Of a DNA stretch of 64,000 nucleotides, positions 36,455 through 45,329 are shown one piece after another (position 1 is the stretch's first letter; the number at the start of each line of letters is the position of its first letter). The DNA comes from CAYFZO01 sp965223735 (GTDB taxonomy: Bacteria; Pseudomonadota; Gammaproteobacteria; Poriferisulfidales; Oxydemutatoraceae). The notes under the pieces are model-generated. The model made no database searches. It worked only from the letters and a program-made list of their open reading frames with translations, and was not told the DNA's origin. Where the stretch lies: positions 620,001-684,000 of the forward strand of contig OZ245010.1 in the NCBI GenBank assembly GCA_965223735.1. The letters run 5' to 3'. The translations under genes were made by a program, and so were the position numbers.

Positions 36455-37495
36455 GCCCGAACATCCGACTTGACGCCGGTTTATTTCAGCAGCAGCAGAC
36501 TAGGCCAGGGGGATCCAAAAGACAGATTCATTCCCCGGAGATACCTTCCCAGGCAATACGAATATATTCCCAGAGAACACGATCCGGATATCGTTATCAT
36601 ACAGAATTCCGGAAGTTACTTTTATAGAAAAATTTTGGCGGCGAGACGGCGGTTCGGCTGGAAACCGGTACTGGTCAGCGTTTGCGATGAGAGCATGGGC
36701 CCGAACCGCGACGTGGATTTTTCCTTTTCTTTCAACCCGACGGATGGGAAGAATTGCGCGTGGATGATGACGTTGAAACCTTCATACATGGCATACGTGC
36801 TCGATGGAAAACAAAGCGAAGAGATTGAAAAGTTGATCAAGACCCCCAAAACGCGATTTTGCAACTTCGTCTATTCCGATGATTTTCGTGAATCCACCAA
36901 AGTGCGCCGGGATTTCTGCAAATTGCTGGCGCAATATAAAAAAGTGGACTGCCCGGGCCCCAGCCTCAACAATATGCCGTCGATACCTGAAGAAGTCTCT
37001 AAAAGAAAATGGACGGCAAAACTGGACTTCCTGGCAAATTACAAATTCACCATCGCCTTTGAACACACTTCGGCTGAAAATTATCTGTCCGAGAAGATCT
37101 GGCATGCTTTTTTCACGGGCAGCATTCCCATTTACTGGGGATGTCCGCGGGTTGCGGAATACTTCAACCCCGAAGCGTTCGTCAATTGCCACGACTACAA
37201 GACCTTTGAAGACGCAGTGGAAATGGTCAGGGAGATAGACAACAGCCCGCATCTGTATGAGAAATACCTCAACGCGCCGATGGTTTTGCAGAACTCACGG
37301 TTGCATGTCATCTCGCAAGATATCGCCAATCATTGCCATGCGATCACGGAGGAAGCTTTGCTTCGTCGTAACAAGAAAAGTATTAAATACTGGAAGATGC
37401 CACGTATGATCCTGCTTTTATGCTCCTGCTATTGCAGAATTGTTGCAAGATTGGTTTACACCAGGATCATAGCTGTGACAACCGCAAACAGATGA
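36443..37495 (+). CDS. GT10 family fucosyltransferase, copy 1
   Basis: Protein of about 350 residues from ATG 36443 (36422 is equally possible because of the 21-bp repeat). The C-terminal GT10 donor-binding motif is clear: YKFTIAFEHTSAENYLSEK followed by IWHAFFTGSIPIYWGCP. Family members transfer L-fucose from GDP-fucose in alpha-1,3/1,4 linkage, usually to LPS or glycan GlcNAc. The acceptor-side segment (IVIIQNSGSYFYRKILAARRRFGWK) differs from copy 2. The C-terminal tail is hydrophobic and basic (RMILLLCSCYCRIVARLVYTR), suggesting membrane association. The stop overlaps the next start as ATGA. Confidence 0.88.
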   Translation: MTDDARTSDLTPVYFSSSRLGQGDPKDRFIPRRYLPRQYEYIPREHDPDIVIIQNSGSYFYRKILAARRRFGWKPVLVSVCDESMGPNRDVDFSFSFNPTDGKNCAWMMTLKPSYMAYVLDGKQSEEIEKLIKTPKTRFCNFVYSDDFRESTKVRRDFCKLLAQYKKVDCPGPSLNNMPSIPEEVSKRKWTAKLDFLANYKFTIAFEHTSAENYLSEKIWHAFFTGSIPIYWGCPRVAEYFNPEAFVNCHDYKTFEDAVEMVREIDNSPHLYEKYLNAPMVLQNSRLHVISQDIANHCHAITEEALLRRNKKSIKYWKMPRMILLLCSCYCRIVARLVYTRIIAVTTANR

Positions 37496-38577
37496 CCGAC
37501 GGTACCCGGGCATCCGACTTGACGCCGGTTTATTTCAGCAGCAGCAGACTAGGCCAGGGGGATCCAAAAGATAAATTCGTTCCCCGGAGATACCTTCCCG
37601 GTCAATACGAATATATTCCCAGGGAACACAACCCGGATATCGTTATGATAACAATTTACTGGCCGCCGGGAAACTTAAATCTTTATAGAAAAATCTTGTT
37701 TGCGAGATGGCGGTTCGGCTGGAAACCAGTACTGGTCGGCGTTAACGAAGAACATGTCAGCCCGCCCTGCGACATGGATTTTTCCTTTTCCTACAACCCG
37801 ACGGATGGAAAAAACTGCGCGTGGATAATGCCGTTGAACCCCTCATACATGGCATACGTGCTCGAGGGAAAACGAAGCGAAGAGATTGAAAAGTTGATCA
37901 AGACCCCCAAAACGCGGTTTTGCAACTTCGTCTATTCCGACGATTTTAAGAAATTCACCAAAGTGCGCCAGGATTTCTGCAAATTGCTGGCGCAATATAA
38001 AAAAGTGGACTGCCCGGGCCCCGCCCTCAACAACATGCCGCCGATACCCGAGGAGGCTTACAAAAAAAGTTGGCCGGCAAAACTGGACTTCCTGGCAAAT
38101 TATAAATTCACCATCGCCTTTGAACACACTTCGGCTGAAAATTACCTGACCGAGAAGATCTGGCACGCATTTTTCACGGGCAGTATTCCCATTTACTGGG
38201 GGTGTCCACAGGTTGCGGAATACTTCAACCCTAAAGCGTTCATCAATTGCCACGATTACAAGACCTTTGAAGACGCGATGGAAAGGGTCAAGGAGATAGA
38301 CAACAGCCCGCGTCTGTATGAGGAATACCGCAACGCGCCGATTGTTTTTCAGAACTCACGTTTGCACGTCGTCTCGCAAGACATCACCGATCATTGCCAT
38401 GCGATTACGAAGGAAGCTTTGCTCCGCCGCAACGCGAGGGGCATTAAATACTGGAAGATGCCGCGCATGATCCTGTTCTTATGCTCCCATTGGAAGATGA
38501 CTGCGAGATGGATTTACACCAGGCTGAAAGAAAGGTTATTGCAAAGAAAGCAAAAAGACATTGCCTCCCCCACTTGA
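37492..38577 (+). CDS. GT10 family fucosyltransferase, copy 2
   Basis: This 361-residue protein is a tandem duplicate of the gene before it, offset by 1049 bp and highly similar over most of its length, including YKFTIAFEHTSAENYLTEK and IWHAFFTGSIPIYWGCPQV. It differs mainly around residues 45-90, where the N-terminal acceptor-binding half has VMITIYWPPGNLNLYRKIL and VGVNEEHVSPPCDMD, and at the C-terminus. The ATGA overlap with copy 1 suggests coupled translation. Different acceptor specificity is a reasonable inference. GDP-fucose synthesis genes are not in the window. Confidence 0.88.
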   Translation: MTDGTRASDLTPVYFSSSRLGQGDPKDKFVPRRYLPGQYEYIPREHNPDIVMITIYWPPGNLNLYRKILFARWRFGWKPVLVGVNEEHVSPPCDMDFSFSYNPTDGKNCAWIMPLNPSYMAYVLEGKRSEEIEKLIKTPKTRFCNFVYSDDFKKFTKVRQDFCKLLAQYKKVDCPGPALNNMPPIPEEAYKKSWPAKLDFLANYKFTIAFEHTSAENYLTEKIWHAFFTGSIPIYWGCPQVAEYFNPKAFINCHDYKTFEDAMERVKEIDNSPRLYEEYRNAPIVFQNSRLHVVSQDITDHCHAITKEALLRRNARGIKYWKMPRMILFLCSHWKMTARWIYTRLKERLLQRKQKDIASPT

Positions 38578-38800
38578 GCGATACAAATACCGCTGACCGG
38601 GTTTATGCGGTTTTCCCAGCAGCAGGCAAAATGATCCGTTCTTCAATCCCGGGCAATCCGCCGCCCCGGCAGTCACCATGCCAGCAGGGGATCTCAATGA
38701 CCTTCTGCGCCCAGTGCAGCCATATAACGCACCCAAGCCCGCCGCCGCAGGCCCGCACCGGCAACACAGCCCCGAATGCGCCAGAGGAGCATTAAGTATT

Positions 38801-38806
38801 ATAATG
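38801..38806 (+). promoter_or_regulatory. TATAAT -10 element before metY
   Basis: A perfect TATAAT lies 39 bp before the metY ATG. The -35 position holds only TGCGCC. The rest of the 38578-38845 spacer shows no gene; it has GC-rich low-complexity DNA without a clear riboswitch. Confidence 0.35.
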
Positions 38807-38845
38807 CGCGTCGTCCACGTGCCATCAACCGGGAGAGCCTACACG

Positions 38846-40132
38846 ATGAAATTTGAAACCATCGCCATTCACGGCGGATACGAAGCCGAACCAACCACCC
38901 GCGCGGCGGTCACGCCGATTTACCAAACGACTTCCTATACCTTTAGGGATACCCAGCACGGCGCCGACCTGTTTGACCTGAAAGAAGCGGGAAACATCTA
39001 CACGCGCATCATGAACCCGACGACCGCGGTTCTCGAAGAACGGGTTGCGCAGATGGAAGGAGGCGTCGGTGCACTCGCGCTCTCATCAGGTATGGCGGCG
39101 ATCAGTTACGCGCTGTTCACCATCACGGAACACGGAGATAATATTGTTGCGGCACCGACACTGTACGGCGGCACCTACAACTTCTTCGCTCACACCCTGC
39201 CCCAGTTCGGCATCGGGATCAATTTTTGCGAGCCAACGCCCGAAGCCGTCGAAAAACACATAGACGGCAAAACCAAAATCGTCTTCTGCGAGTCCATCGG
39301 CAACCCGGCAGGCAACGTCGTCGACCTCCAGGCGCTGGCAGAGGTCTGCCATCGCCACGGCGTGGTGCTGATGGTGGACAACACGGTGCCCTCCCCCTAT
39401 CTGTGCCGTCCTTTTGAACACGGCACCGACATCGTTGTGCATTCGATGACCAAATACATGGGCGGACACGGCAACAGCATCGGCGGCATCATCGTCGATT
39501 CCGGAAAATTCCCTTGGGAAAAGCACGCAGACCGCCACCCGGTCATGAGCAAGCCCGACCCCTCGTACCACGGCATCGTCTATACCGAAGCCATGAATGA
39601 AGCAGCCTACATCGGCCGCGCCCGTCTGGCGCCGCTGCGGAACATGGGTTCGGCCTTGTCGCCGTTCAACAGCTTCCTGGTGCTGCAGGGACTGGAAACA
39701 CTGCATTTACGCATGGACCGCCATTGCGAAAATGCCCTTGCCGTCGCCAAATACCTGCAACAGCACCCGCAGGTCACCTGGGTGAACTACGCGGGACTGG
39801 ACGACCACCCCGACAAGGCTTTGACCAACCGCTACATGGGCGGCAAAGCGTCGGGCATCCTCAGCTTCGGTATTGAAGGCGGACGCGAAAACGGCGCCCG
39901 CTTCATAGACGCGTTGAAATTGATCCTGCGGCTGGTCAACATCGGCGACGCCCGTTCGCTCGCGTGCCACCCGGCGACCACCACGCACCGCCAGCTGGGT
40001 GCGGCCGACCTCGAAAGCGCCGGCGTGTCGGAAGACCTCGTACGCCTTTCGATCGGGATTGAACACGTTGACGACATCATCGCGGACATCGACCAGGCGC
40101 TTCTCAGTTGCCGCGCGAAAAAGACCGCTTAA
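38846..40132 (+). CDS. metY: O-acetylhomoserine sulfhydrylase family enzyme
   Basis: This 428-residue PLP enzyme of the Cys/Met metabolism family makes homocysteine from O-acetyl- or O-succinylhomoserine and sulfide. It opens MKFETIAIHGGYEAEPTTRAAVTPIYQTTSYTF, typical of MetY. The PLP lysine is in HSMTKYMGGHGNSIGG, and other cofactor contacts are in SSGMAAISYALF and VDNTVPSPYLCRPFEHG. The length is typical of MetY and longer than MetB/MetC. ATG 38846 is preceded by GGGAG. Its end overlaps the slt end by 4 nt on the opposite strand. Confidence 0.93.
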   Translation: MKFETIAIHGGYEAEPTTRAAVTPIYQTTSYTFRDTQHGADLFDLKEAGNIYTRIMNPTTAVLEERVAQMEGGVGALALSSGMAAISYALFTITEHGDNIVAAPTLYGGTYNFFAHTLPQFGIGINFCEPTPEAVEKHIDGKTKIVFCESIGNPAGNVVDLQALAEVCHRHGVVLMVDNTVPSPYLCRPFEHGTDIVVHSMTKYMGGHGNSIGGIIVDSGKFPWEKHADRHPVMSKPDPSYHGIVYTEAMNEAAYIGRARLAPLRNMGSALSPFNSFLVLQGLETLHLRMDRHCENALAVAKYLQQHPQVTWVNYAGLDDHPDKALTNRYMGGKASGILSFGIEGGRENGARFIDALKLILRLVNIGDARSLACHPATTTHRQLGAADLESAGVSEDLVRLSIGIEHVDDIIADIDQALLSCRAKKTA

Positions 40133-42162
40133 AACTTTATCAATTCACGCAATCTCATCTGCGGCTTACCCAGCCGGTGGCGATAAACCAGTGCGTAAAA
40201 AAGCACCGCGCGGACATAAAGCCGGGTTTCGTCAATCGGGATCGTGTCGATCCATACTGCGGCGTCGTCCACCGGCGCGTTCTTCAGCCAGCGCCGGGCA
40301 TTGGTCGGTCCCGCGTTGTACCCGGCCAGACTGACCGCAAAATTGCCGCCGCTTTTACGGTACAGCTGCCTGATATAAGCGGCCCCGAGCCGGACGTTGA
40401 TCTTCGGCAAAAGCACTCTGCGGGATGAAACCTTGCCGAGGCCCAGGCGCGAGGCGACGGCCTGCGCCGTGCTCAACCGCAGCTGCATCAGCCCCAATGC
40501 CCCGGCCGGCGACTTGATACGCTCGACAAAGGCGCTTTCCCTTCGCATGACGCCGTAGATCCATTCCACCGGCACCTCATTGCGACGCGACTCCGCCTCG
40601 ATGATCTCCCGGTAGGGAGTTGGAAAACGTTGCAGAAAATGAAGACTCACGGTGTCATCCGCTCCGCCGCCCTCTCTGCTGCTCGCAATGCTGCGGATCG
40701 CGCCGATCGGCCATTGCCAGCGCCCGGCGGCAACAGCAAGCTTCAGTTTTGTCCGGGCACCCAGGTACTCAAGCAATACCAACAGTTCCCGACTCGCATC
40801 AAACGGTCTGTCCAGTATCAATAATTCGCGGATACGCGCAACCGCGGGATAGGCGTCGAGCGCCGCCATCTCGGCTTCGGTGAATTCCAGCGGCACCCAC
40901 GAATGAGAATAAGACTTTCCAAGCCTGTCCGCCGACAGATAGCCGTAGTAATCGTCTTGCTGCGATAACCGCCCCCAGATCTGATGCGCCTCGTCGCGCC
41001 GCCCCAAAGACGAAAGCGCATGTGCACGCCAATAACGCCATTGAAAAAAAGAACGGCCCCCACCCTGAAGATCGTCAATACTCGCGAGTACCCGTTTCCA
41101 GGCCTGCATCCGCAACGCCGCCCGTATGCGCCAATAACGCGATTCGTCGTCACGGTACTCAGGCGGCAACTGCGACAGCCACCGATAAGCCTCGGCCGGC
41201 ATCAAGCGCCGCGCCGCGGCAATACCGATCTCTTTCTCTACCGTCCTGAGGCCGAGACACGCGCCGCAACCGCGTTTGATCCTGCTCCATACCGCCCCCG
41301 CCCCGGCGATGTCCTTCCTGATCAAGCGGCGCAACGCAAAGGTCATCACGTCGCCCGCATAAGGTGAAGCTCCCATCTGCCTGCGCATTTCAAGAGCGGT
41401 GCGTTCGGGGTGATAACGCGCCTGTTTAAGGGAATTGAACCAACGACGCGCATCGCCTTTCAACTTCCCGCCCAGATAATCCGTCAGGCCGACCCGGCCC
41501 CTGCCCCAAGCGAGCAGCGCCCTGTCCCATACCAGATCGTCCGTCAACACGCCCTGATCAAAACCCCATTTGAAAACCAGATCGCATTGCGGCGGCTGCG
41601 AAAAATCCACAAGCCACAAAGCCCTGACTTGTTCCTCGGCTTGCCGCGCCCGGCCGGACCGAATCAAAGCGAATGCATGACTGCAACGGTTGCCCTTGTT
41701 TTCAACCGTCACCGATTCCCGGTAATGCTCGAGAAAACGCCCCCACCGACCGCGGCGCGCAAGCTGCGCAAGCCACCGATGCCGCAGTTTCTCCGCGACC
41801 GGCACGGTACCGCCATAAGCCTCCAGAAAACCCGCCATTTCCCTCTCGCCGACGCGCGCGAGGCGGCCCTGCAGATCCCGGGACACAAGATACGGATACA
41901 GGGGATACGTCGCGAGCGTTTCGCGGTGGCGTTTGAAAGGCCCGCGGTTGCCGGCCTTCAACGCGCTCTCGACTTCAACAAACAGCGCGCGCTTTTTCTC
42001 GATCCAGCCGTCCTCACGCGCCTGCGAAACCGGCGCCATAAAAAGCGACGCCATGACCAGTCCCACCAGCCACACGCGGGATACCGCCCGCGCATGAGAT
42101 AATGAAAGCTCGCGGGCGTGCCTGAAAAGAAAATCCCCGGCGCCGAAGAAAAAATCTGACAT
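40129..42162 (-). CDS. slt: Soluble lytic murein transglycosylase
   Basis: This 677-residue periplasmic enzyme cleaves peptidoglycan glycan strands. After a signal sequence (WLVGLVMASLFMAPVSQA) comes the long alpha-helical superhelical U/L domain, then the catalytic SLT domain with the glutamate in VMRRESAFVERIKSPAGALGLMQL and the GAAYIRQLYRKSGGNFAVSLAGYNAGPTNARRW motif. ATG 42162 has GGAG 8 nt upstream. Its start codon sits back-to-back with the start of a small gene on the other strand. Confidence 0.94.
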   Translation of the reverse strand: MSDFFFGAGDFLFRHARELSLSHARAVSRVWLVGLVMASLFMAPVSQAREDGWIEKKRALFVEVESALKAGNRGPFKRHRETLATYPLYPYLVSRDLQGRLARVGEREMAGFLEAYGGTVPVAEKLRHRWLAQLARRGRWGRFLEHYRESVTVENKGNRCSHAFALIRSGRARQAEEQVRALWLVDFSQPPQCDLVFKWGFDQGVLTDDLVWDRALLAWGRGRVGLTDYLGGKLKGDARRWFNSLKQARYHPERTALEMRRQMGASPYAGDVMTFALRRLIRKDIAGAGAVWSRIKRGCGACLGLRTVEKEIGIAAARRLMPAEAYRWLSQLPPEYRDDESRYWRIRAALRMQAWKRVLASIDDLQGGGRSFFQWRYWRAHALSSLGRRDEAHQIWGRLSQQDDYYGYLSADRLGKSYSHSWVPLEFTEAEMAALDAYPAVARIRELLILDRPFDASRELLVLLEYLGARTKLKLAVAAGRWQWPIGAIRSIASSREGGGADDTVSLHFLQRFPTPYREIIEAESRRNEVPVEWIYGVMRRESAFVERIKSPAGALGLMQLRLSTAQAVASRLGLGKVSSRRVLLPKINVRLGAAYIRQLYRKSGGNFAVSLAGYNAGPTNARRWLKNAPVDDAAVWIDTIPIDETRLYVRAVLFYALVYRHRLGKPQMRLRELIKF

Positions 42163-42410
42163 TGGAAACACTCCAGCAAATTTACGCACACGTCGAATCG
42201 TGGGGAATCCACCGCTACGGCTGGTTGTTTGTCGCCGCTGTTCTGGTAATCCCGGCTCTCGTCTCGGGCAACATGCTGCAATTCTACTTGACCAAGGTCT
42301 TGCGGGGTGAAACATCGGCGGTAACGCTCGTCAAACCTATCGTCGGCAATTTCCTGGTCGTGATCGTGTGCGCGACGATCATCGCCACCGCACTTTACCT
42401 GCATTTTTAG
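42162..42410 (+). CDS. Small two-helix membrane protein
   Basis: This 82-residue protein has two predicted helices (WLFVAAVLVIPALVSGNMLQF and VGNFLVVIVCATIIATALYLHF). The apparent start is TTG at 42162, overlapping the opposite-strand slt ATG; a CTG lies 6 nt upstream. No good ribosome binding site is seen. The family was not recognised, and the hydrophobic pattern is the main evidence that it is coding. It is followed after 15 bp by btuF. Confidence 0.55.
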   Translation: METLQQIYAHVESWGIHRYGWLFVAAVLVIPALVSGNMLQFYLTKVLRGETSAVTLVKPIVGNFLVVIVCATIIATALYLHF

Positions 42411-42425
42411 TGTAAAACGGCGACC

Positions 42426-43352
42426 ATGCCAACCCAGCCCGCCCCCCGGCGATCAACCGGCCGGCAACCGACCCGGCGATCAATGGCGGACGCTGCACGG
42501 TCCGCCTTGTTCGTGATCTGCACGGCGGCGTCCTGTCCGGCTGCGGAAATCAATGTCACCGACGACCTGCAGCGCACCGTCTCGCTCGACAGGCCGGCCG
42601 GGCGCATCGTCTCACTCGCGCCGCACCTGACCGAACTGCTGCATTCCGCGCAGGCGGGAGGCAAACTGGTCGGCGTCTCGCGCCACTGCAACTACCCGCC
42701 GTCGGTGACCGAACTTCCCAAGGTGTCGGACCACGCGACGATCAATTATGAATTGATCACCGAACTTCAACCCGACCTGATACTGGTCTGGAACGCCGGA
42801 CTCAAAGACGTGAGCCTGCGCAAACTGACCTCGCTGTACCAAAAGGTCTATGTTTCGGACCCATCCGGTTTCGAGGGCATCGCCGAAAACCTCGCGGAGA
42901 TCGGCGCACTCGCAGGCAACTCAATCCACGCGCGGCAAACCGCCACTGCTTTTTTACGGAACCTGGATGAACTCGCCGAACGCTACGCCCGATCGCAACC
43001 GGTGAAAACGCTGTACCTGCTGTGGCACAACCCGCCGATGACGGTCGGCGGCAACCACTGGATATCACGCACCATCAGTCTTTGCGGCGGCACCAACGTC
43101 TTTACGGACTCAACCGCGGCAAGCGTCGTCAGGCTCAATCGCGAGTGGCTGCGGCTGGCGCAAGCCGACGTCGTTCTGCACAGCCTGCCGGACCAGCCGC
43201 AGCGTCCGTCCGCGCTCGACAAGCTGCTCGGCCCGGCAGATCAGGCGCCGGTCTTCTACATCGAAGGCGACCTGGTACAGCGTCCGTCATTGAGGCTGGC
43301 GCAAAGCGCGGCCCGACTGTGCCGTATCATCCATCGGGCGGGCAGCCACTGA
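42426..43352 (+). CDS. btuF: Vitamin B12 ABC transporter, periplasmic binding protein
   Basis: Protein of about 289-308 residues in the type III (BtuF-like) substrate-binding family. After a signal region (SALFVICTAASCPAA) it has RIVSLAPHLTELLHSAQAGGKLVGVSRHCNYP, NYELITELQPDLILVWNAG and MTVGGNHWISRTISLCGGTNVF, characteristic of corrinoid binders. Start is 42426 or, equally plausible, ATG 42483. It converges with btuB 3 bp away, which supports a corrinoid rather than iron-siderophore substrate. btuC and btuD are not in the window. Confidence 0.88.
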   Translation: MPTQPAPRRSTGRQPTRRSMADAARSALFVICTAASCPAAEINVTDDLQRTVSLDRPAGRIVSLAPHLTELLHSAQAGGKLVGVSRHCNYPPSVTELPKVSDHATINYELITELQPDLILVWNAGLKDVSLRKLTSLYQKVYVSDPSGFEGIAENLAEIGALAGNSIHARQTATAFLRNLDELAERYARSQPVKTLYLLWHNPPMTVGGNHWISRTISLCGGTNVFTDSTAASVVRLNREWLRLAQADVVLHSLPDQPQRPSALDKLLGPADQAPVFYIEGDLVQRPSLRLAQSAARLCRIIHRAGSH

Positions 43353-43355
43353 TTG

Positions 43356-45269
43356 CTACAGACTGATTTCTACGCCGGCATGAAACTCAACTCCGCGCCC
43401 GGCAAAACCGTCAACCGGCTCGTAACCCTTGTCAAAGGCGTTATTAATCCGCGCGAACAAAGCGAATCCATGATTCAACCACCGACGCGCTGAAACATTG
43501 ACCAACGTGTAACCGCCCTTGGTGACAAGCGAAAAATCATTGCGCCGGATTTCGCGCTGCGGTCCGACATAATCGAGTTTCACGACCACCGACCACACAG
43601 GATCCATCCAGTGTGCTTCGAGTGCCGCTTTTCTGAGCGGGCGACGCAGCAGACGCCGGTGATCACCGTTGTATGCGCGCATGATCGTATGGTCCAGGCG
43701 CAGGCCGAAGCCCCCAGCGGTTTCCAGAAACGCAAAGGACTCGATCCCTTCAATATGGGCGGATGAAATATTCTCATTCCGGAATAAGGCGCCTCTTCCG
43801 TCTTCCCCGGGCGGATCGCCATAAAATGACGCGGCGATCAGGTTGCGAATGCGGTTGTCAAAATAAGCGACGCCCCACCCTGAACGCGAAAGAACACTTC
43901 CCCCCGAAACCGCCTGCCCGACACCGGCTTCCCAGCTGCGGCTGGTTTCCGGGCCGAGATCCGGGTTGCCGCCAAGACCGAAGCGTTCATCGAGCGTCGG
44001 CGCTTTGAATGCAGTGCCATAAGAAGCACGCAGCCGCACCCCGGACCCGCCCGGGTCAAACGCCGCCGACACCTGCCAATTGCGGTCGCTGCCAAAATCG
44101 TCGGGGTCATCGTTACGCCAACCGCCCGACAGCGACAACGAATCAAACGGTTCAAACCACGCCTGAAGGTACACCGCGTTGTTACGCGAGGCGTCGCGCA
44201 CCGAAACACCGCGGGCCTTCTCGAGTTCGGTCTCGACACCGACCACGAACCCGGCCACGTCCGACAAAGACAGAACGTTGCGCCATTCAAATTGGGTGCG
44301 CCCCCCCCGTCTTTCGGCCCCCGGATTGCGCGACTGTCGGCTGTAATAAGCCCCTCGCAGCGAAGGCCGCCAGATACCTTGCAGATACTCACCCGACCAG
44401 CGCAGACTGTAGCGCTTTTCACGCACAGAATTCTTCGGCGTCGTCTCAAACAGGTCGGGGAGAAAATCACCGTCGAGATCCATGTCCTGATCATAGTCAG
44501 CGCCTGCATCCACATAGCCGAAATTGAAATCAAGGCGCGACAGATCACCGACCTGCACACCGACCGTCCCCTTCATGTCGAAATTGTCATAGCCGTCGCG
44601 TTCCCCGCCCTGACCACCCCGAAGCCTGCGCGGCGTAAACGACTCACCATCGGTCCGCAGCCGGGCGCCGCTTATCGAGAAATCGAAAATACCGTGCCGG
44701 CCCGACAGATTGACGGCGGCGGTGTCCGTCGCGAACGAACCGATTCCGACGCGCGCCGCCGCTTCGGGCTCACCGCCGCCGCGCCGGGTGACGATATTGA
44801 TCACGCCGCCGATCCCATCCGATCCGTACTGCGCGCTGTACGGCCCGCGCAAAACCTCGACACGCTCGACGCCGTTCAACTGCAAATGCTCAAATCCGAA
44901 TAATCCTCCGCTGGCCGGATCGGTCACCTCAATCCCGTCTATCAGCACCAACACGTGGTTGGATCCGGCGCCGCGCATGAACACCGACGTTTGCGCACCG
45001 ACACCGCCGCTCGGCGCGACGTGCAGACCGGGCACGCCCGCCAGCATATCGGCGAGACTGCGGTAGCCGTACAAATCAATGTCATCGGAGGTAATCACCG
45101 TTGCCGCGCCGGCAAACCGGTCGATCGGCGTCGGAATACGGGTGCCAGTCACCACGATGTTCTCCTGCGCCATCGCGGCCGGCACGGCAACCGGCAACGA
45201 CGCCGTGATCAGAACCGTCAACAGGGTCGGCAGAACAGACTTCAGAAAAACTCTCACGAAACCCTGCAA
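43356..45269 (-). CDS. btuB: TonB-dependent vitamin B12 receptor BtuB
   Basis: This outer-membrane receptor of about 630 residues has a signal peptide (TVLITASLPVAVPAAMAQ), a TonB-box-like ENIVVTGTR at the mature N-terminus, a plug domain (ATVITSDDIDLYGYRSLADMLAGVPG, RVEVLRGPYSAQYGSDGIGGVINIVTRRG) and a 22-strand barrel region ending FHAGVEISL. The start is TTG 45269 or GTG 45257. It lies 60 bp downstream of thiC on the same strand, so the two may be cotranscribed. No cobalamin riboswitch precedes it. Confidence 0.9.
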   Translation of the reverse strand: MQGFVRVFLKSVLPTLLTVLITASLPVAVPAAMAQENIVVTGTRIPTPIDRFAGAATVITSDDIDLYGYRSLADMLAGVPGLHVAPSGGVGAQTSVFMRGAGSNHVLVLIDGIEVTDPASGGLFGFEHLQLNGVERVEVLRGPYSAQYGSDGIGGVINIVTRRGGGEPEAAARVGIGSFATDTAAVNLSGRHGIFDFSISGARLRTDGESFTPRRLRGGQGGERDGYDNFDMKGTVGVQVGDLSRLDFNFGYVDAGADYDQDMDLDGDFLPDLFETTPKNSVREKRYSLRWSGEYLQGIWRPSLRGAYYSRQSRNPGAERRGGRTQFEWRNVLSLSDVAGFVVGVETELEKARGVSVRDASRNNAVYLQAWFEPFDSLSLSGGWRNDDPDDFGSDRNWQVSAAFDPGGSGVRLRASYGTAFKAPTLDERFGLGGNPDLGPETSRSWEAGVGQAVSGGSVLSRSGWGVAYFDNRIRNLIAASFYGDPPGEDGRGALFRNENISSAHIEGIESFAFLETAGGFGLRLDHTIMRAYNGDHRRLLRRPLRKAALEAHWMDPVWSVVVKLDYVGPQREIRRNDFSLVTKGGYTLVNVSARRWLNHGFALFARINNAFDKGYEPVDGFAGRGVEFHAGVEISL

Positions 45270-45329
45270 CGCCGCGCCCGGCGAAATCGGGCGCGTCCTG
45301 GCGACTGATGGATATTCAAGCCTCCCGGC

